64,000 bases of DNA, from positions 60,595,239-60,659,238 of the forward strand of contig OV884012.1 of the NCBI GenBank assembly GCA_930367205.1, written 5' to 3'. Every line of letters begins with the position of its first letter. Within the stretch, counting starts at the first letter, position 1. This document shows, in pieces, positions 13,561-25,374 of the stretch. Source of the DNA: Acanthosoma haemorrhoidale. Lineage: Eukaryota; Arthropoda; Insecta; Hemiptera; Acanthosomatidae. The notes under the pieces are model-generated. The model was not told the DNA's origin, did not search any database, and saw nothing but the letters and a program-made list of their open reading frames with translations. A program made the translations under genes and the position numbers.

Positions 13561-15190
13561 AAGTTCAAAGGAGCCAAGGCGAATAAGCCTTTCGATATCA
13601 CTACATAACTTTTTTTATTGTTGCTATATTTTTGTAATCTATTCCTTAAGTTATAATCAGGTGGTCCTGGCATTCTGAGAATATCTTATTTACTAATCTA
13701 TTGTAATTGTGTTGTTGTTAATTATACCAGGATCTATGACAAGTTACTGCATTATGGCATGATTAAATAAGTTTTCTTGCCAGACACAGATCAAAGGTTG
13801 AAGTTATTATTCGTAAATAAAATGACTCCGTTGAAAAGTTCACAAGTGTGTACAAATATCCAAACGCTCAAGTCATGTGTTATTGGGGGCATTCATGAAA
13901 TTGTTAATAAACGATGTTTTATTATAACAGGTAGGGATTGTGGCAGACCCAATAATAAATAGTTTAAAACTTTTATTCGAGTTGATTTTTCAGAGAAATA
14001 CAACGATCAGGGGATTATCAACTTGGATAGATTTTTGAGTCTGCCCTCGGTTTATATTCTTTATGGAACAAAAACGATTTCAATGGTTTAACCATCATCT
14101 TCAGGTTCTACTATATTAAGTATTGATTCGTACAAAGTAACCGCCACTTTTTAAAATCTAAATTTTAAAATATTGAATGACTAAACCTTATTATTAACAG
14201 TTTAAAAAGGGCAAATAAAATTTCAAAAATTAATATTAAACACAGAAATTAAAGGGTTAAAAGATATAGACGATTATAATTACAACAAAAAACACTCAAA
14301 TTAATTATAAATACCTAAAATAGCAATTCATAAATCTAAAAAAAGTTAAAATAAAAAGAAATCTATATTAGCTCAGTGTTAAATAAAACTATAAAGGCTC
14401 TCACCAACCCGAACTAAATAATACTTAAAATTATTCAATATGCTAATATGAAAAAATGATAAAATTAAACTAAAACAATAGACAATGATTTGTTATTCGA
14501 CTCCCTGGAGCCGTGAGTGTATGCCTACTGTAGTTAGTTATTGCTAGCCTCTAACGGGCCGGAATAGTGAAGGTTAGGTGCGTGGAGGTTTAATGTTTTT
14601 ATGAGCAATAAAAACTAAGGAAGGGCACTAATAAATTTTTAACCCACAACCGGCTAGTCTTCGAAGAAAATGGGGGGATTTCTGTAATTTTAAAGAAAAA
14701 AAAATTGATTTATCTATGGATCTTCTATGTTTTGCTTGGCCGGAAAATCAGTTCAACTGACCGCTAGTGCTCCTAGCAACAAACACGAAGAAAGATCAAA
14801 GAGAAAGAAGAACTATATAGGTGAGGTGAATATAGGGTTGTTTTTTGTCTTTTCCGTTTGCCAGAGAAGCGATTACGCGGCCCTTGATTTTTGTCCCACT
14901 GTACTGTTACATCGAGTTGATGAAGTGCCCAATAAACCAATAGTCGTCTGACTTATTAACCTTTTACTCAATTGATAAAGATCTATCCAAGGGTAACTCA
15001 GCATGCTATGATTTGCCACACTGTTGACTGTTGTTTACAAATCCGCAGATGTCGGACACCTAACTCGACCGCCAAACATGTAGGCGTGGGGTGGATACAA
15101 CAAAAATAATGTTTTTTGTTCACCCGGCTATGTGTCGTAGCTTTTTCTTTTGTCACAAGGTGCTAAACATACCCGAACAAAAAAAAAATT
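13561..15190. other. AT-rich non-coding stretch
   Basis: No gene is visible. The part at 14130-14470 is extremely A/T-rich. A ribozyme-like CTGAAGA...GAAA motif lies on the minus strand at about 14070-14112 and is described in the findings. Confidence 0.5.
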
Positions 15191-15424
15191 CATCAAGGGT
15201 GAAATACTTGCCCACCCACCCTTGCTACGCGCCAAACCGGCGTGGAATATTGAAATTACCGGCGGAGGAGACAGTAGGGGAGGGGGCACAAACTCTGCCT
15301 GCCAGCCACTTATCCCCTAATACATTATGAAAGCCCCCAACCCCCCACCCACCCCCTAGAGGAGACACACGGCTTTAATTAGGAATGAGCTGCCGCCTCT
15401 GGGCTGCCCACTTACCCTCTCTGT

Positions 15425-15485
15425 CTTTGCACATCGGCGGGGATCAAACCGGTGTGTTGTCTGTAGCCAGTGCACTTAGCGATTA
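15425..15485 (-). repeat. Probable tRNA-derived SINE head (polymerase III promoter-like)
   Basis: On the minus strand this segment carries a possible A box in TAAGTGCACTGGC and, about 25 bases on, GGTTTGATCCC, which differs from the B-box consensus GGTTCGATCCC at one position. The spacing is compatible with the internal promoter of a tRNA-derived SINE. I could not fold it into a convincing cloverleaf, so it is not called a functional tRNA. It sits in a GC-rich patch (15190-15480). No second copy was found in the window, so assignment rests on the box motifs alone. Confidence 0.35.
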
Positions 15486-18400
15486 ATTCATGTAGGCAGG
15501 AAAGCCATCAATGTGTTCAACAAGGCTTCTATCGGAGGAGAAATCGAATTATGAAGGAGTGTCGAAGCGCTCAATCGGATCACTGTTGGGTTTGAAAGCG
15601 TTATTGATGCCAAAGATACTTCAATGCTTTATTGAAAAAGCCTTGTAAATTGTTTGGGTATATAACTTTCCATCGTGGTAGATTCAAAGTTCAAGAAAAA
15701 AAATAGTATCATTTATGATCTAGATTTACTGTTAATTTCTGAGCTTTACTTACAATACAGGAAGATAGGTCTTCAATTTTTTTTTAAATATTTTGAAAGA
15801 GATCTCACTCAAATAGATTTTCTTTTCTGTTCCTATATTCAATTATTTTTGTTTCAACTATGTGTCGTTCTGTTCCATTTGGATGCAGTTAATTCCCCAA
15901 TTCCAGCCATGAACTGTAGTGTATAAATTAAGGTTCTTTTAAGATGGATTATTCAACGATTCATATTTTGTCGTAAACAAGGTAATTCAAATTATAGTTA
16001 TGTAGTTAATGTTATTTACGTTAATGGAGAGTCCTGAAGCGTAGCACTTGGATTGGATCGCTTTCTTTCTTTTTTTATCGTTTGTTTATTAAGATATATT
16101 TTGTTGTTTATCACTAGATGTTGCCATCAGTTATATGAAACATTGGACCTAATGCGATCGACAACCTCTTATTGGTAGTTCCTGATTCGGCATTTGCTGG
16201 TTGCTTATATTTTATCAGTAGGAGAGGCCGGCTAGAGACCTTTTGTCATGCTACAAAGGCTCAGACAATTGAGAGGTCGAAAAAAGGGTTGCCCACAGAT
16301 CGGCCCTGGACACAATATCGATCCGGTAGAGGGAGAAGGAGGGAGCGAGAGAGAGATAGAACTGATTTAATGAGCCAAGAACCCCCAACAACTTGGACTG
16401 TGCCGCGGCAGCCCAATCTTAGGGGGCTCGGCCTCTTTAGCAGCTTCCCTCCCCGAACTGTCTTCTAGTCCTCCTCGAAATGGTTGTTTCTCCGTACTCT
16501 CTTATGGTTGCCTTTCAACGAGATGAGAGAAAGGAATGTTTGCGTTGTCGTTCATGCATTTGTCAGGCAAGGTTCTTGCTGTATGAAAATATTTGATTTT
16601 TTGTTTAGTGTCCCACATTATGATGAGTTCGCTCACTTGTGTTGTTACTCGCTCTGAAGTAATTAAAGCTGTCATTTTCCCTGTGCCACAACGAATATGG
16701 TTATGACAAAAAAAAATTGAATGATAGGTAAAGTCAATACGACCTGACAAAGCTTTTATTTCACAATCTTTTATTTATTTCATTATCGTCTTCATGTTGA
16801 GGTCGGAAACTTTTCAGACCACCTGTGTAATACAAATGTTCGTTTTTTTGTTTTTTTTATTTCGTCTGTTTGTTTCTGGAAAGTTATTTATTTGTTCATT
16901 CTTCCTTAATATCATTTGAGAAGCTACGAATTTGTGATGAAGAACTTAACCCTAAAGTTCTGAGGAGTTTGAATTGGAATTTTTGAGCTTGGCCTGTACT
17001 CCAAATGTCTAGTCCAAATCGGTTTTAATATTAATAACTGTTCGTATACGTGCAGTTTGTTTCCAAGAGCGAGATAAGTTTTCCAAAATGTCTCTTTTAA
17101 TCTTGTCTCTTATGTATTTAAGGGTTTCACAAAGTTTCATCTAACAGGGAAAAATGGCAACTGATCCTCGGTTACTATTCGACATTACGAAGCCATAAAA
17201 AACGAATTTAGTATTAAAAATGAATTTGTAGAGAGAGTTTCTGTAACTAGGCAGGATTGTATCTATGACGAAAGCCCCTGAGGCATTTTACAGGTTTCTT
17301 TATAGAGAAAATGTCTGGGAGACGGTTGTGCGTATACCATTGCTTACGCCAGGAGAAATAAATCCAGCTATCCAATCATTTTATACTATTTCTCTTGAGT
17401 GAGTCGCAAATAATAAAGCAACGATGCCTCGAGGTGAAACGAGGCCTGGATTATGAAATCCGTGAGAGTTACACAGCGGAGGTCTTTGACCCGGTATCGC
17501 TGTACACGGCTCAGCCGTGCCCCGCCTTTGTATGTAGCACCTATGCAACTGTCACCTATATAATTACTGGCCTCTCCCAAGCGTTTGACACGTTTCATGT
17601 GTAGACTTAGTTTGCGAAATCTATGTACTCAACTATCCATGTATCTCACCAAACATCCAGCTATATTCGTGCGTTCAGTTATCCTTGAAGCTATCCCAGA
17701 TTCAATGACGTTATGAATTAGTTGGAATGTAATTACTGAAAGCTTTCTCAGAGTAAAAAACGGAGTAATTATCGGTAAATTTTCTATCGATTTAGAAAGG
17801 ACTTGACAGGACTCGAGATTATTTTCTTATGATCGATAGTCTTGATCACAGCTATATTGATATTGTAACGATTTATAAAATACCAATTTAAATTCATTTA
17901 TTTGGAATTTGGTTGGTTTTAAGGAAGCGAGTGAGTTTTCGGTTGAAATCATCTTTATAAAGTGTTAAGGACGGGTTAGGTATCAAGTGGTTACCCCCTG
18001 AACCTTTCCAACAAACAATTTTTACTATGGTGGAGTAAAAGCAGACTGGTGAAACCAAGACAGAGCTTAACCGATCCTTTTTTTTTCTTTTCTTCATAGC
18101 CCCTTTAAATTACAGATAATTACATATATAATTATATAGTGTGTGGGCTTTTAGATCACAAAAGCACCTAATCCTTCTTTAATACTCGCCTCCTTGCTTC
18201 CTAAAATCCTTTCTACCATAATGTATGATTCTTTGATTACCACAGATGTGGATATGAGATTAAGCTAGAGGATCAGACAATGAGTTTTATTATGTCTAAT
18301 TGTTTTATTGTTGCATCATCATATTTTATATTCCAAAACTAACCACTCAACTAGCGTGTACAGAGACAGCAATATATTAAATATTTAATGCCTATAATCC

Positions 18401-18788
18401 TGTCAAAAACAGCGTATCTAAAAGAATTTATATGTTAAATTATCGTAAGGAGGTAATCAGGTTCATGGTTCGAATCATCGACCCCTTACTATTTTTTCTA
18501 TCTAACCAATATTTATTTTATTACAAATAATAACAAAAACTTTTGTTTACATTACTCTCATTAATCCTTATATCATCAGGTATTATTACTGTTTGTGTGA
18601 ATTTATTGGGTAAAATAAAACGCTCACAGCTAGATATCCATGCAGTAGGAAGGACATATAGTTTGGCATTATCGATATCTTGATGCTATCGATAGTTTAT
18701 AATTCCTATTTCAAAGAAAATTTTATTACTAGAGAATTTGGGATAAGTAGAAAAATATAAGGTACCAGGAAATGTTACTAATAATTAA
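15486..18788. other. Non-coding stretch, no gene
   Basis: Open frames of up to 98 codons occur but none resembles a known protein. A GC-rich, purine-rich patch at about 16210-16460 contains a short GA-rich run (16335-16360). A second, at 17400-17600, carries the short palindrome CACGGCTCAGCCGTG at 17505-17519. The right part is AT-rich, with two TATCGATA octamers at 18670-18677 and 18687-18694. Confidence 0.5.
18670..18694. promoter_or_regulatory. Paired TATCGATA octamers (DRE-like)
   Basis: Two perfect copies of the palindromic octamer TATCGATA lie at 18670-18677 and 18687-18694, nine bases apart. In Drosophila this octamer is the core binding site of DREF, often found near housekeeping promoters. 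No transcription start or gene is recognisable next to them. The pair ends about 95 bases upstream of a plus-strand LINE fragment, which is probably coincidental. Confidence 0.25.
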
Positions 18789-19107
18789 TTTGTGGGAGTC
18801 CTGGCAATGGCCAGTTTCTCCAATCATGTCCTGAGCGTATGTGACTCTCGCGCTCTTTGTCAGCCTCCACTGGCTCGTATCCGCTGACGTGGCTGGTGGG
18901 GGACTTCCCAAGACTCCGCTTCCTCTTTCGCTTGCGAGGGAGGCAACAACCGTGTGGACTTGGGGGGCCCCTGGGCTGCTTGTAAATATTGTATGAATGT
19001 GCGAGCGAATGATGAATTGTAAATATGGTATGAATGAAAACACTTATCTCAATTATTTATTGCCTATTAAGTAAAGACAGATTGTAATTTCATCATAATA
19101 AAGTTGT
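18789..19107 (+). mobile_element. Jockey-like LINE, 5'-truncated copy 3 (3' UTR and tail)
   Basis: This is the only one of the five related copies on the plus strand. It starts at GTGGGAGTCCTGGCAATGG, carries CCAATCATGTCCTGAGCGTA, the GC-rich block ending near GGACTTGGGGGGCCCC, then TGTAAATATTGTATGAATG, and ends with AGATTGTAATTTCATCATAA and AATAAAG. All of this matches copies 1 and 4 in reverse complement. The break point at the 5' side lies within the 3' UTR, so no reverse-transcriptase sequence is present. The terminal AATAAA is what would be expected of a retrotransposon transcript end. Confidence 0.8.
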
Positions 19108-19661
19108 TAACATGTTAAAAATAAATAATTTATTACTAACTTTATTATTGATTTTATAAACTATTTATTAATTAATAAATTCTTTTCAGTATAATTAATA
19201 AATTGTTTTAGTATTTTTTTTATAGATAGAAATGAGCAATCAAAGAAGAATATTGTGAAATCCAGTTTTATTAAAAAAAAAAAAAACATTTTGTTGAAAA
19301 CGCTTTCAGAAAATCCTTTTGTTGACAGACCATTATCCCTTGCGAAAAATTGTCTAGATTCAACATTTGATTGTGGACGCTCAGTTTTTTTTAAAGTATT
19401 GTTTTTGACGCACTACGAACTAAGAGATTACGATTGTCTCTTACCATTTTGGTTCAATTACAAGAATTAATTTCGTACTTGAAAAGGCTTTCATCAACAG
19501 GAATTAAACTAGCGCGAAAAGAGAACTAACGATATTCCAAGTGACTCGATACAAGCGAAGCCCTGTCGATACATCGGTAGTCTATCGACTATCGGCCCCC
19601 TTTTATACTGTGTGTTACTTTCGCGGAACCTTAACGACCTCATAAAAGTTATGCTTATTCC

Positions 19662-20036
19662 TTTTTTTTTTTTTTTTTTTTATGCTGTTTTAAAATAACT
19701 AAAAACTACAACTTGACATTTTGACTTTATGTTATTGAGATTCCTATTCCTGAAACTCTCCTCCAGACATCTTTTCGTGCCCCTTTAACTATGTTTTACT
19801 GGTTCGGAAAATCGTTTTTCCAAGCCTAGGCCACAATCAACCCATCCTATCGACATCTAAAGCCCATGTCATCTAAAATGTCTTTGTACTATTCCCTCTG
19901 AGAAACACACTTCCTTTACCGGGTAACCTCATTCCTGATCTTATCCAGTCAAGTCACGCACAGGCATCTTCCCCAATAATCCGTTTCCGCCGCTTGTACC
20001 CTGGAATACAGCCAAAGGTTCTTGGTTCATCTTTTC
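19662..20036 (-). pseudogene. Decayed LINE reverse-transcriptase C-terminus with poly(A) tail
   Basis: On the minus strand at about 19915-20010 one frame reads YSRVQAAETDYWGRCLCVT, a stop, then LDKIRNEVTR. This resembles the QAxEMxFLRxxxGxTxxDxIRNExIR stretch just after the RT domain in several LINE groups. Downstream the frame is broken, but traces such as EKRFSE and GTKRCLEESF sit where the YGHV and GRP-rich C-terminal segment would be. At 19662-19681 the plus strand has 20 consecutive T, which on the minus strand is a poly(A) run about 65 bases after the last coding trace. A coding remnant, a short 3' UTR and poly(A) in that order support a retroposed LINE end. It belongs to a family different from the jockey-like copies. 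The copy is non-functional. Confidence 0.6.
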
Positions 20037-22270
20037 GATGCAATTCTAAGAATGGATTAAAGAATTAACATTGCTTTTTTCATATCCTTAAAGAATGTTC
20101 ACAGTGGGATAAACATTTCCTTTAACAAAGCGAGTTCCAAAATAACATCTTTCAAGAATCTTTTTTTCTGAATCAACGATGTTAGGATTGCAACATTGGA
20201 ACACAATTCAAGGGGTTACTTTGATAACATAAAGTTTGAACAGTAAGCAAAAGCTTTGCTGTGTTTCAGATTAATAGAAGTCAGGACGATTTGGTTTGGT
20301 TAATATAAGCGTTTAATGCTCGAGATTTATAGGGGCTGGTGATATTCATATTTCCCGCTTAACAGCACCCATGGGTGGAGGGGTCGTCCCTGGTGACCCA
20401 TCTCCTTCCCTCGCCCCCTTTTCATTATCAAACTGAATTAAACCCCATAAAACTATTTAACTTCATTTGCCTTCTCGTTTATGAATGAAATACGTTCTTA
20501 ATAGGCCATCTGCCCAACTTTATCAACAGTTTCTCTCTTGCGCTTAAAACGGAGTTCCTTTACGCTCTTCATGTGGGGCCGAAACGCTTTTGAATTTTTT
20601 ATAAAAGCATTTTCCTCTTGAATTCCAATGAGCTTACCTGCAAAGAAAATTATGTTAGTTTCAGTGTTGAAAAGGCGACGGTGTGTCAATAATTTTGTCA
20701 ACAAGTTATATCAGGTATTCTATAAATTATTTCGAATAAATTTGCACAATTCGAGAGAAACGTTTAGTACTTTTTAATGTTTCATACACCGGTAACTACT
20801 ACCTTAAAGATAAAAAAACTTCCATCAATAAAAAATGATGGTGACGAAGCATAGTGGGATTGTCATTAAATATGGAAGCTACTTTGGCGGCCTACCCTAA
20901 ACAAAACAACTTAATGTTGAATGGCATGCAAATTCCTAATTTTTTCATACAAGTTTTTCTTTTTTGATTTCAACAATGATGGTTGAATTGGGTTTTTTTT
21001 TTAGCTGCATTGTGAACACAAATTCATTATTCCTCATTTGAGGAAAAATACTATTTATACTTGCATGTACTTCAATAATTATCATTAAATGATTTTAATG
21101 CATGTAAAAATTGAAATCAGAACAATTACAGCTAAATTTTTAATAAAATCAGTGTAAAATTAAAATATATGATCATTGCATGGTATTCAAAAATATTTAT
21201 TCTATATTCCGAAATGTTAGTTGGCCTGTGTCACTGATTGCATGTTTAATTAACTTTATCTCAAGAGAAACATTTAAAGCCCATGACATTTCTCGTTATC
21301 GATCCCAATCTAATTAAATATAAGATTTGTTCATTGTTAAACTTTACGATCATAATTATCCGGGCAACATACTGCTGAGAACAAGTTTTCTATTCTTATG
21401 AGTGCAATTGAATGCAGTTGATGTTTGCAATTGAATTGAAATTAAAAAAAGTTCTTTTTTCGCCCTGTGTCTTTTGAGATTTATACTGTACCTTAGACAC
21501 TTGATAAGGTACTCGAATGCACAGCAATATGTTCACTATAGCTATTGACATTGTTATTGTAAATAATATATATTCTAATATACATAAAAATTCATATAAG
21601 ATATATTAATAACCCATTTCAACTTTTTCAATCCATGTAGAGTTTAAAAAAAACTCGCCGAAGCAATGTAGAGCGGAACAAATCCCCTTGACCGACCCGT
21701 AGTATAGACGGCATAGCCTCTCTCCAAGAAGATGGGGTTTTTCCACTTTAATTTCATTTCATATATGGATTTCAGTACATACCTTTTTTCTCAGGAAACA
21801 TTTTGCTGTCGTCGCAAAAAAAAAGTTTTCATTTTTTTGTATGCTTTTAAGAACGATGAAATACCGTTACTTGCAGGGATCTAGTTGATGAATTTTATTT
21901 CTTTGTAACCATCATTTTGATAGTATACCTGTGTACGTATTCACTGCTCGCATGGGATCAACATTCTTGTACCAGATATGCAATAAGGGAGCAATCAATA
22001 AATGTTCAGTTCAGTGATTTATGTTTGCTCTGCGTCATTAGTTGTTTGGTGCAGATTTATATTTTAGTATTTACATAATCTGGAACTGTGTGTTCAGCAT
22101 CTTTGTTAACAATACATCCTGACCCATTGTTTATTGCCTTGATTAGGATTAATCAAGGGTCCCGAAATGTATAAATCAGTAATGAAAAATAAGAACTGGT
22201 ATATTTGCCCAGGAGCAGTGAAGCAGAGAGAAGTTATAAGTAATGTTATGTTATACTTATGTTTTTATAA
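20037..22270. other. AT-rich non-coding stretch
   Basis: No gene or repeat is recognisable. A small GC-rich patch lies near 20330-20420. Frames are up to 68 codons and match nothing known. The 21.0-21.6 kb part is very AT-rich. Confidence 0.5.
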
Positions 22271-22640
22271 GGAACATAAGGCGATCACAAGATACCTTCA
22301 TCCTTCCCGATCCCCCGCCAGCTCCTTAACCTCCCACCATCTCTTCCCCTGGGTATGCAGTTCATTCTCCACAGTTCTTATCGAGTCTGGGTCTGCCATC
22401 ACGACTTACGGGTTCCATTCAAAGGACTGTCGACTCAGATTGTCTCTCTCCTTTCTCAGCCAGTCATATTTACTTTTAGTCAGTCCCTGTATTAGTTATC
22501 TTTTTCATTGCCTTCTTTTCGTCGCAGTGATTTGTTTATGAAAACTTGGAGTCGACCCAATATGCTTCGCGTGAGTTTCCACGTCTTGCATCCGTAGAGC
22601 TAAACAGACTTAACCTTTGTCAAGATAATGCTCAACATAG
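22271..22640 (-). pseudogene. LINE ORF2 C-terminal fragment (endonuclease/reverse transcriptase type)
   Basis: The minus strand encodes, in shifted frames, the conserved C-terminal region of a non-LTR retrotransposon polyprotein. From about 22595 it reads LYGCKTWKLTRSILGRLQVF, the familiar LLYGCETWxxTKxxxxRLQVF segment after the RT palm. After an internal deletion and stops come FEWNP (for ALEWNP), then DGRPRLDKN (for RGRPRNSW), and finally ENELHTQGKRWWEVKELAGD followed by an L-V-I-A-L-C-like ending, as in this protein group. These pieces appear in the expected order over 370 bases. The region is normally longer, so part has been lost. The plus-strand frame over 22167-22541 is an antisense artefact of this remnant. 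This family differs from the jockey-like copies elsewhere in the window. Confidence 0.8.
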
Positions 22641-23630
22641 TCTTTGGACCGCAAATCGTTTCCGTACTTCCTGTCTCTAAAACAATTACTACTTCTAATA
22701 AATCTAATACTTACTTCGTACTCTTTTGATTTTTTCTTTACCAGCAGGTGTGATATCATTCATTTTCTTGAGTTAATCCTTAGTATTCGCTACATTTATA
22801 CCCAACCGGCCTCTGCGGTGAGTTTTATGACTGCACAGCCCTTTCAACAGACTACTACTTTGTGCATAAAAGACATTTAAAACAAAACTATATTACATTA
22901 AAAAATGCTTATTACAATGACTTAAACTGCACCTTGCCCTTCTCTGGCTGTTTTTAAATAGGAGTTTTTTTTCTTGTTTCAGCTTGAGTTATAATTTACT
23001 TCCGATTTTCCAAGTGTAGTATGTCGTGTGGCGTGCATTCTTATGCTACTATTCTGTAATATGTTTGAAACAATCTCTCCTGGTGGGATGTTGCTGTCAT
23101 CTTATTTTAAGGTTTATAGGTCTTTCTCGTATACTTTGTGATAATGTATTCAGTCAAATGGGGCACTCGAGTAAAAAGAACAGGCAACAGACTGTCGGGG
23201 AAAAATTAGGTTAAGAATTAAGGTTGATCAAAAAGGTGAGCCCCATCACCTTCATTAGTCAGTTTAGTCCAGTCACGTATAATGTATATCATTATACTTG
23301 TTTATTCATTATATAATTTCTATAAAATAACAAAACCTGTATATAATGTAGTGATACTACAGGAAATACAAAATAATTTGTAAATAGATTCACGTAAGGA
23401 TCTATAATTATATATAATTATCTGGAAATTTAAAGAGGCTATGAAGAAAAAAAAAAGAAAAAGAACAAAGCTCCCCTTAACAAACCCCAAAGAACAAAGG
23501 ATTATTTTTGTTGAGGATAGGTCTGGACGAATTTCACAGTGCCCCGTGTGTCAAATTTAGTAGCCACCGAACCATGAAAAGACCTCTACACAAACAGCCC
23601 GATACATGCCATGTTGAAATTTGTAATGAG

Positions 23631-23670
23631 GTTTTGGTTGTTGTCACTAGTGTTTGACAACAACCAAAAC
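23631..23670. repeat. Perfect 16 bp inverted repeat with 8 base loop
   Basis: The left arm GTTTTGGTTGTTGTCA (23631-23646) is an exact reverse complement of the right arm TGACAACAACCAAAAC (23655-23670), separated by CTAGTGTT. A perfect 16 bp stem would form a stable RNA or DNA hairpin. It is short for a microRNA precursor, and I see no flanking terminal repeats or target-site duplication marking it as a transposon. Confidence 0.85.
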
Positions 23671-25345
23671 TTTCTTCGCATCAGTAACAGATTTTGCTCA
23701 ATCCTTATCTTTTTGTTGCCTTTTTAAACATGGATTCTAAGAGCGTTAGTCTACTCTTCGGGACCGGGGGACCCCTCTGCCGCTCTGGCTGGAATTCGAG
23801 TAATAAATGGAACGCATTCTTGGTGGGAGCAACTCAAGTCTGCACCTACACGCGCCTCCTCCCCTGGCAACTCATAATGCCACGGCGGGGGCTCTCAGCT
23901 CGACAATAACCGACCCTTGGACCCATTATTGCAGTGCAAACTTTATCGATAACGCAACAACTTTCGTTCGCCAGTAATAATGGCGTCGGCTCGAATTAGC
24001 TCCTCTTTCGCGACCGGCCTCGGAAATGATGTTACTCGCCCTGGCACTAATGGAAGTGCGTGGATAGGTTTAAGCGCCTATAGTGATACAGTGATTAGAG
24101 CGACTTCTATTTGTGATAGTGCAATATATCACTATCTTAGATTGCAATATCATTAATGGGAGAGCGTTTGCCCAGATTATCCGATTCATCAGATCTGAAA
24201 CAATAACATTAACTTGATATCAATGTACTCCCTGTGAAGGAACGGAACAGGAAAGAATTTTGGCAACCATACATTGTCAGTTAAACGTGAATATGGATCT
24301 GTGTATTCTAAGATGGTCAAAATATCAGTACCTTAGCGATTTTCTTTTTTTTTCTGTTAGATTAAATATTAATTTTTGTTTACGGACTATTAGATGAGAA
24401 ACTGTCCCCCCTTTATTTAAATAATTATTAGCCAAAGAAAACATAATATTACTCCGGGTCTTCCTCGATCATCCTCACAACCGTGCCAATCATCGCACTA
24501 TCGTTAATGTAGGTCAAACCGGTAGACGTGACCAACTTGTTGGCCATTGGGTTATATTTTCCAAATGTTAGTTCATCCATTATATCTAAAGATGATATTA
24601 AATATTAAACTGATCACGACTTTCTATATTCATAATTATTAGTTGTGGTATCGATCCCACTATATTGTAGTACCAAACGTTATACTATATGTGTATCCGT
24701 GAACACGGAAAAATATAAATATTAGAATTTAAAATTTTAAACAGATCCATATCCATCTCTGAGACTGGATAAAGCATAAAATAAAGAAATGCCCGCCGAT
24801 TTTTTTAGTGTTTCATTTTTCTCCCCTGATTTCCAGTTAAAATAGCTTAACGGACAACCACTCGTATGTAGAATTTACCTACAAATTTTAGGTTGATTAG
24901 AAATATATTAGATAAATTTATTGAGATTGATATCATATCAAGTGCACCTATAATTAATAATTGTTTTCGTATTATGCTACAGGAGTAATAAATTTATAGA
25001 GAATTCGGTACGATATTAATAAACAACTTGATATCATATTTCCAATTAACAAACCACATATTACGTTTCTTTATTCTCAAAAGTGCATTTTTTGATATGT
25101 GTAAATCTATAAGACAAATATTTATTTATTGGTTAATACGTAAAACACAGTACTGGGCAGTGGATAATACAACTAGCGCACGTTGCTGTCCTCTTTTCCA
25201 ATTTGCACTCTAGTTCGCAATTGTAATTACTAAACACAACACTATTGTTAATTGATGTTTTCATAACTTGTTCGTTGAATTTTAACTGAAGATACTTCCA
25301 TAATTTCGAACTGTTTTTTCCCAACGATTTCTCTGACTGAGGCCC

Positions 25346-25374
25346 ATATATATATATATATATATTTTTTTTTT
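25346..25374. repeat. (AT)n microsatellite with T run
   Basis: About ten AT units are followed directly by a run of T residues. It is a simple repeat with no other structure. Confidence 0.9.

Noticed and set aside
18462..18485. B-box-like GGTTCGAATCA as a possible tRNA or SINE
   Set aside because: No A box at the correct distance and no cloverleaf pairing could be seen.
22167..22541. 124-codon plus-strand frame
   Set aside because: It is antisense to a decayed LINE ORF2 C-terminus whose minus-strand motifs are recognisable.
23233..23248. GGTGAGCCCCATCACC, also present in reverse complement near 27644-27659
   Set aside because: Only 16 bases are shared and the flanks differ; probably a short chance or relic match.
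24640..24665. GGTATCGATCCCAC as a possible polymerase III B box
   Set aside because: It has an inserted base relative to the consensus and no A box upstream.
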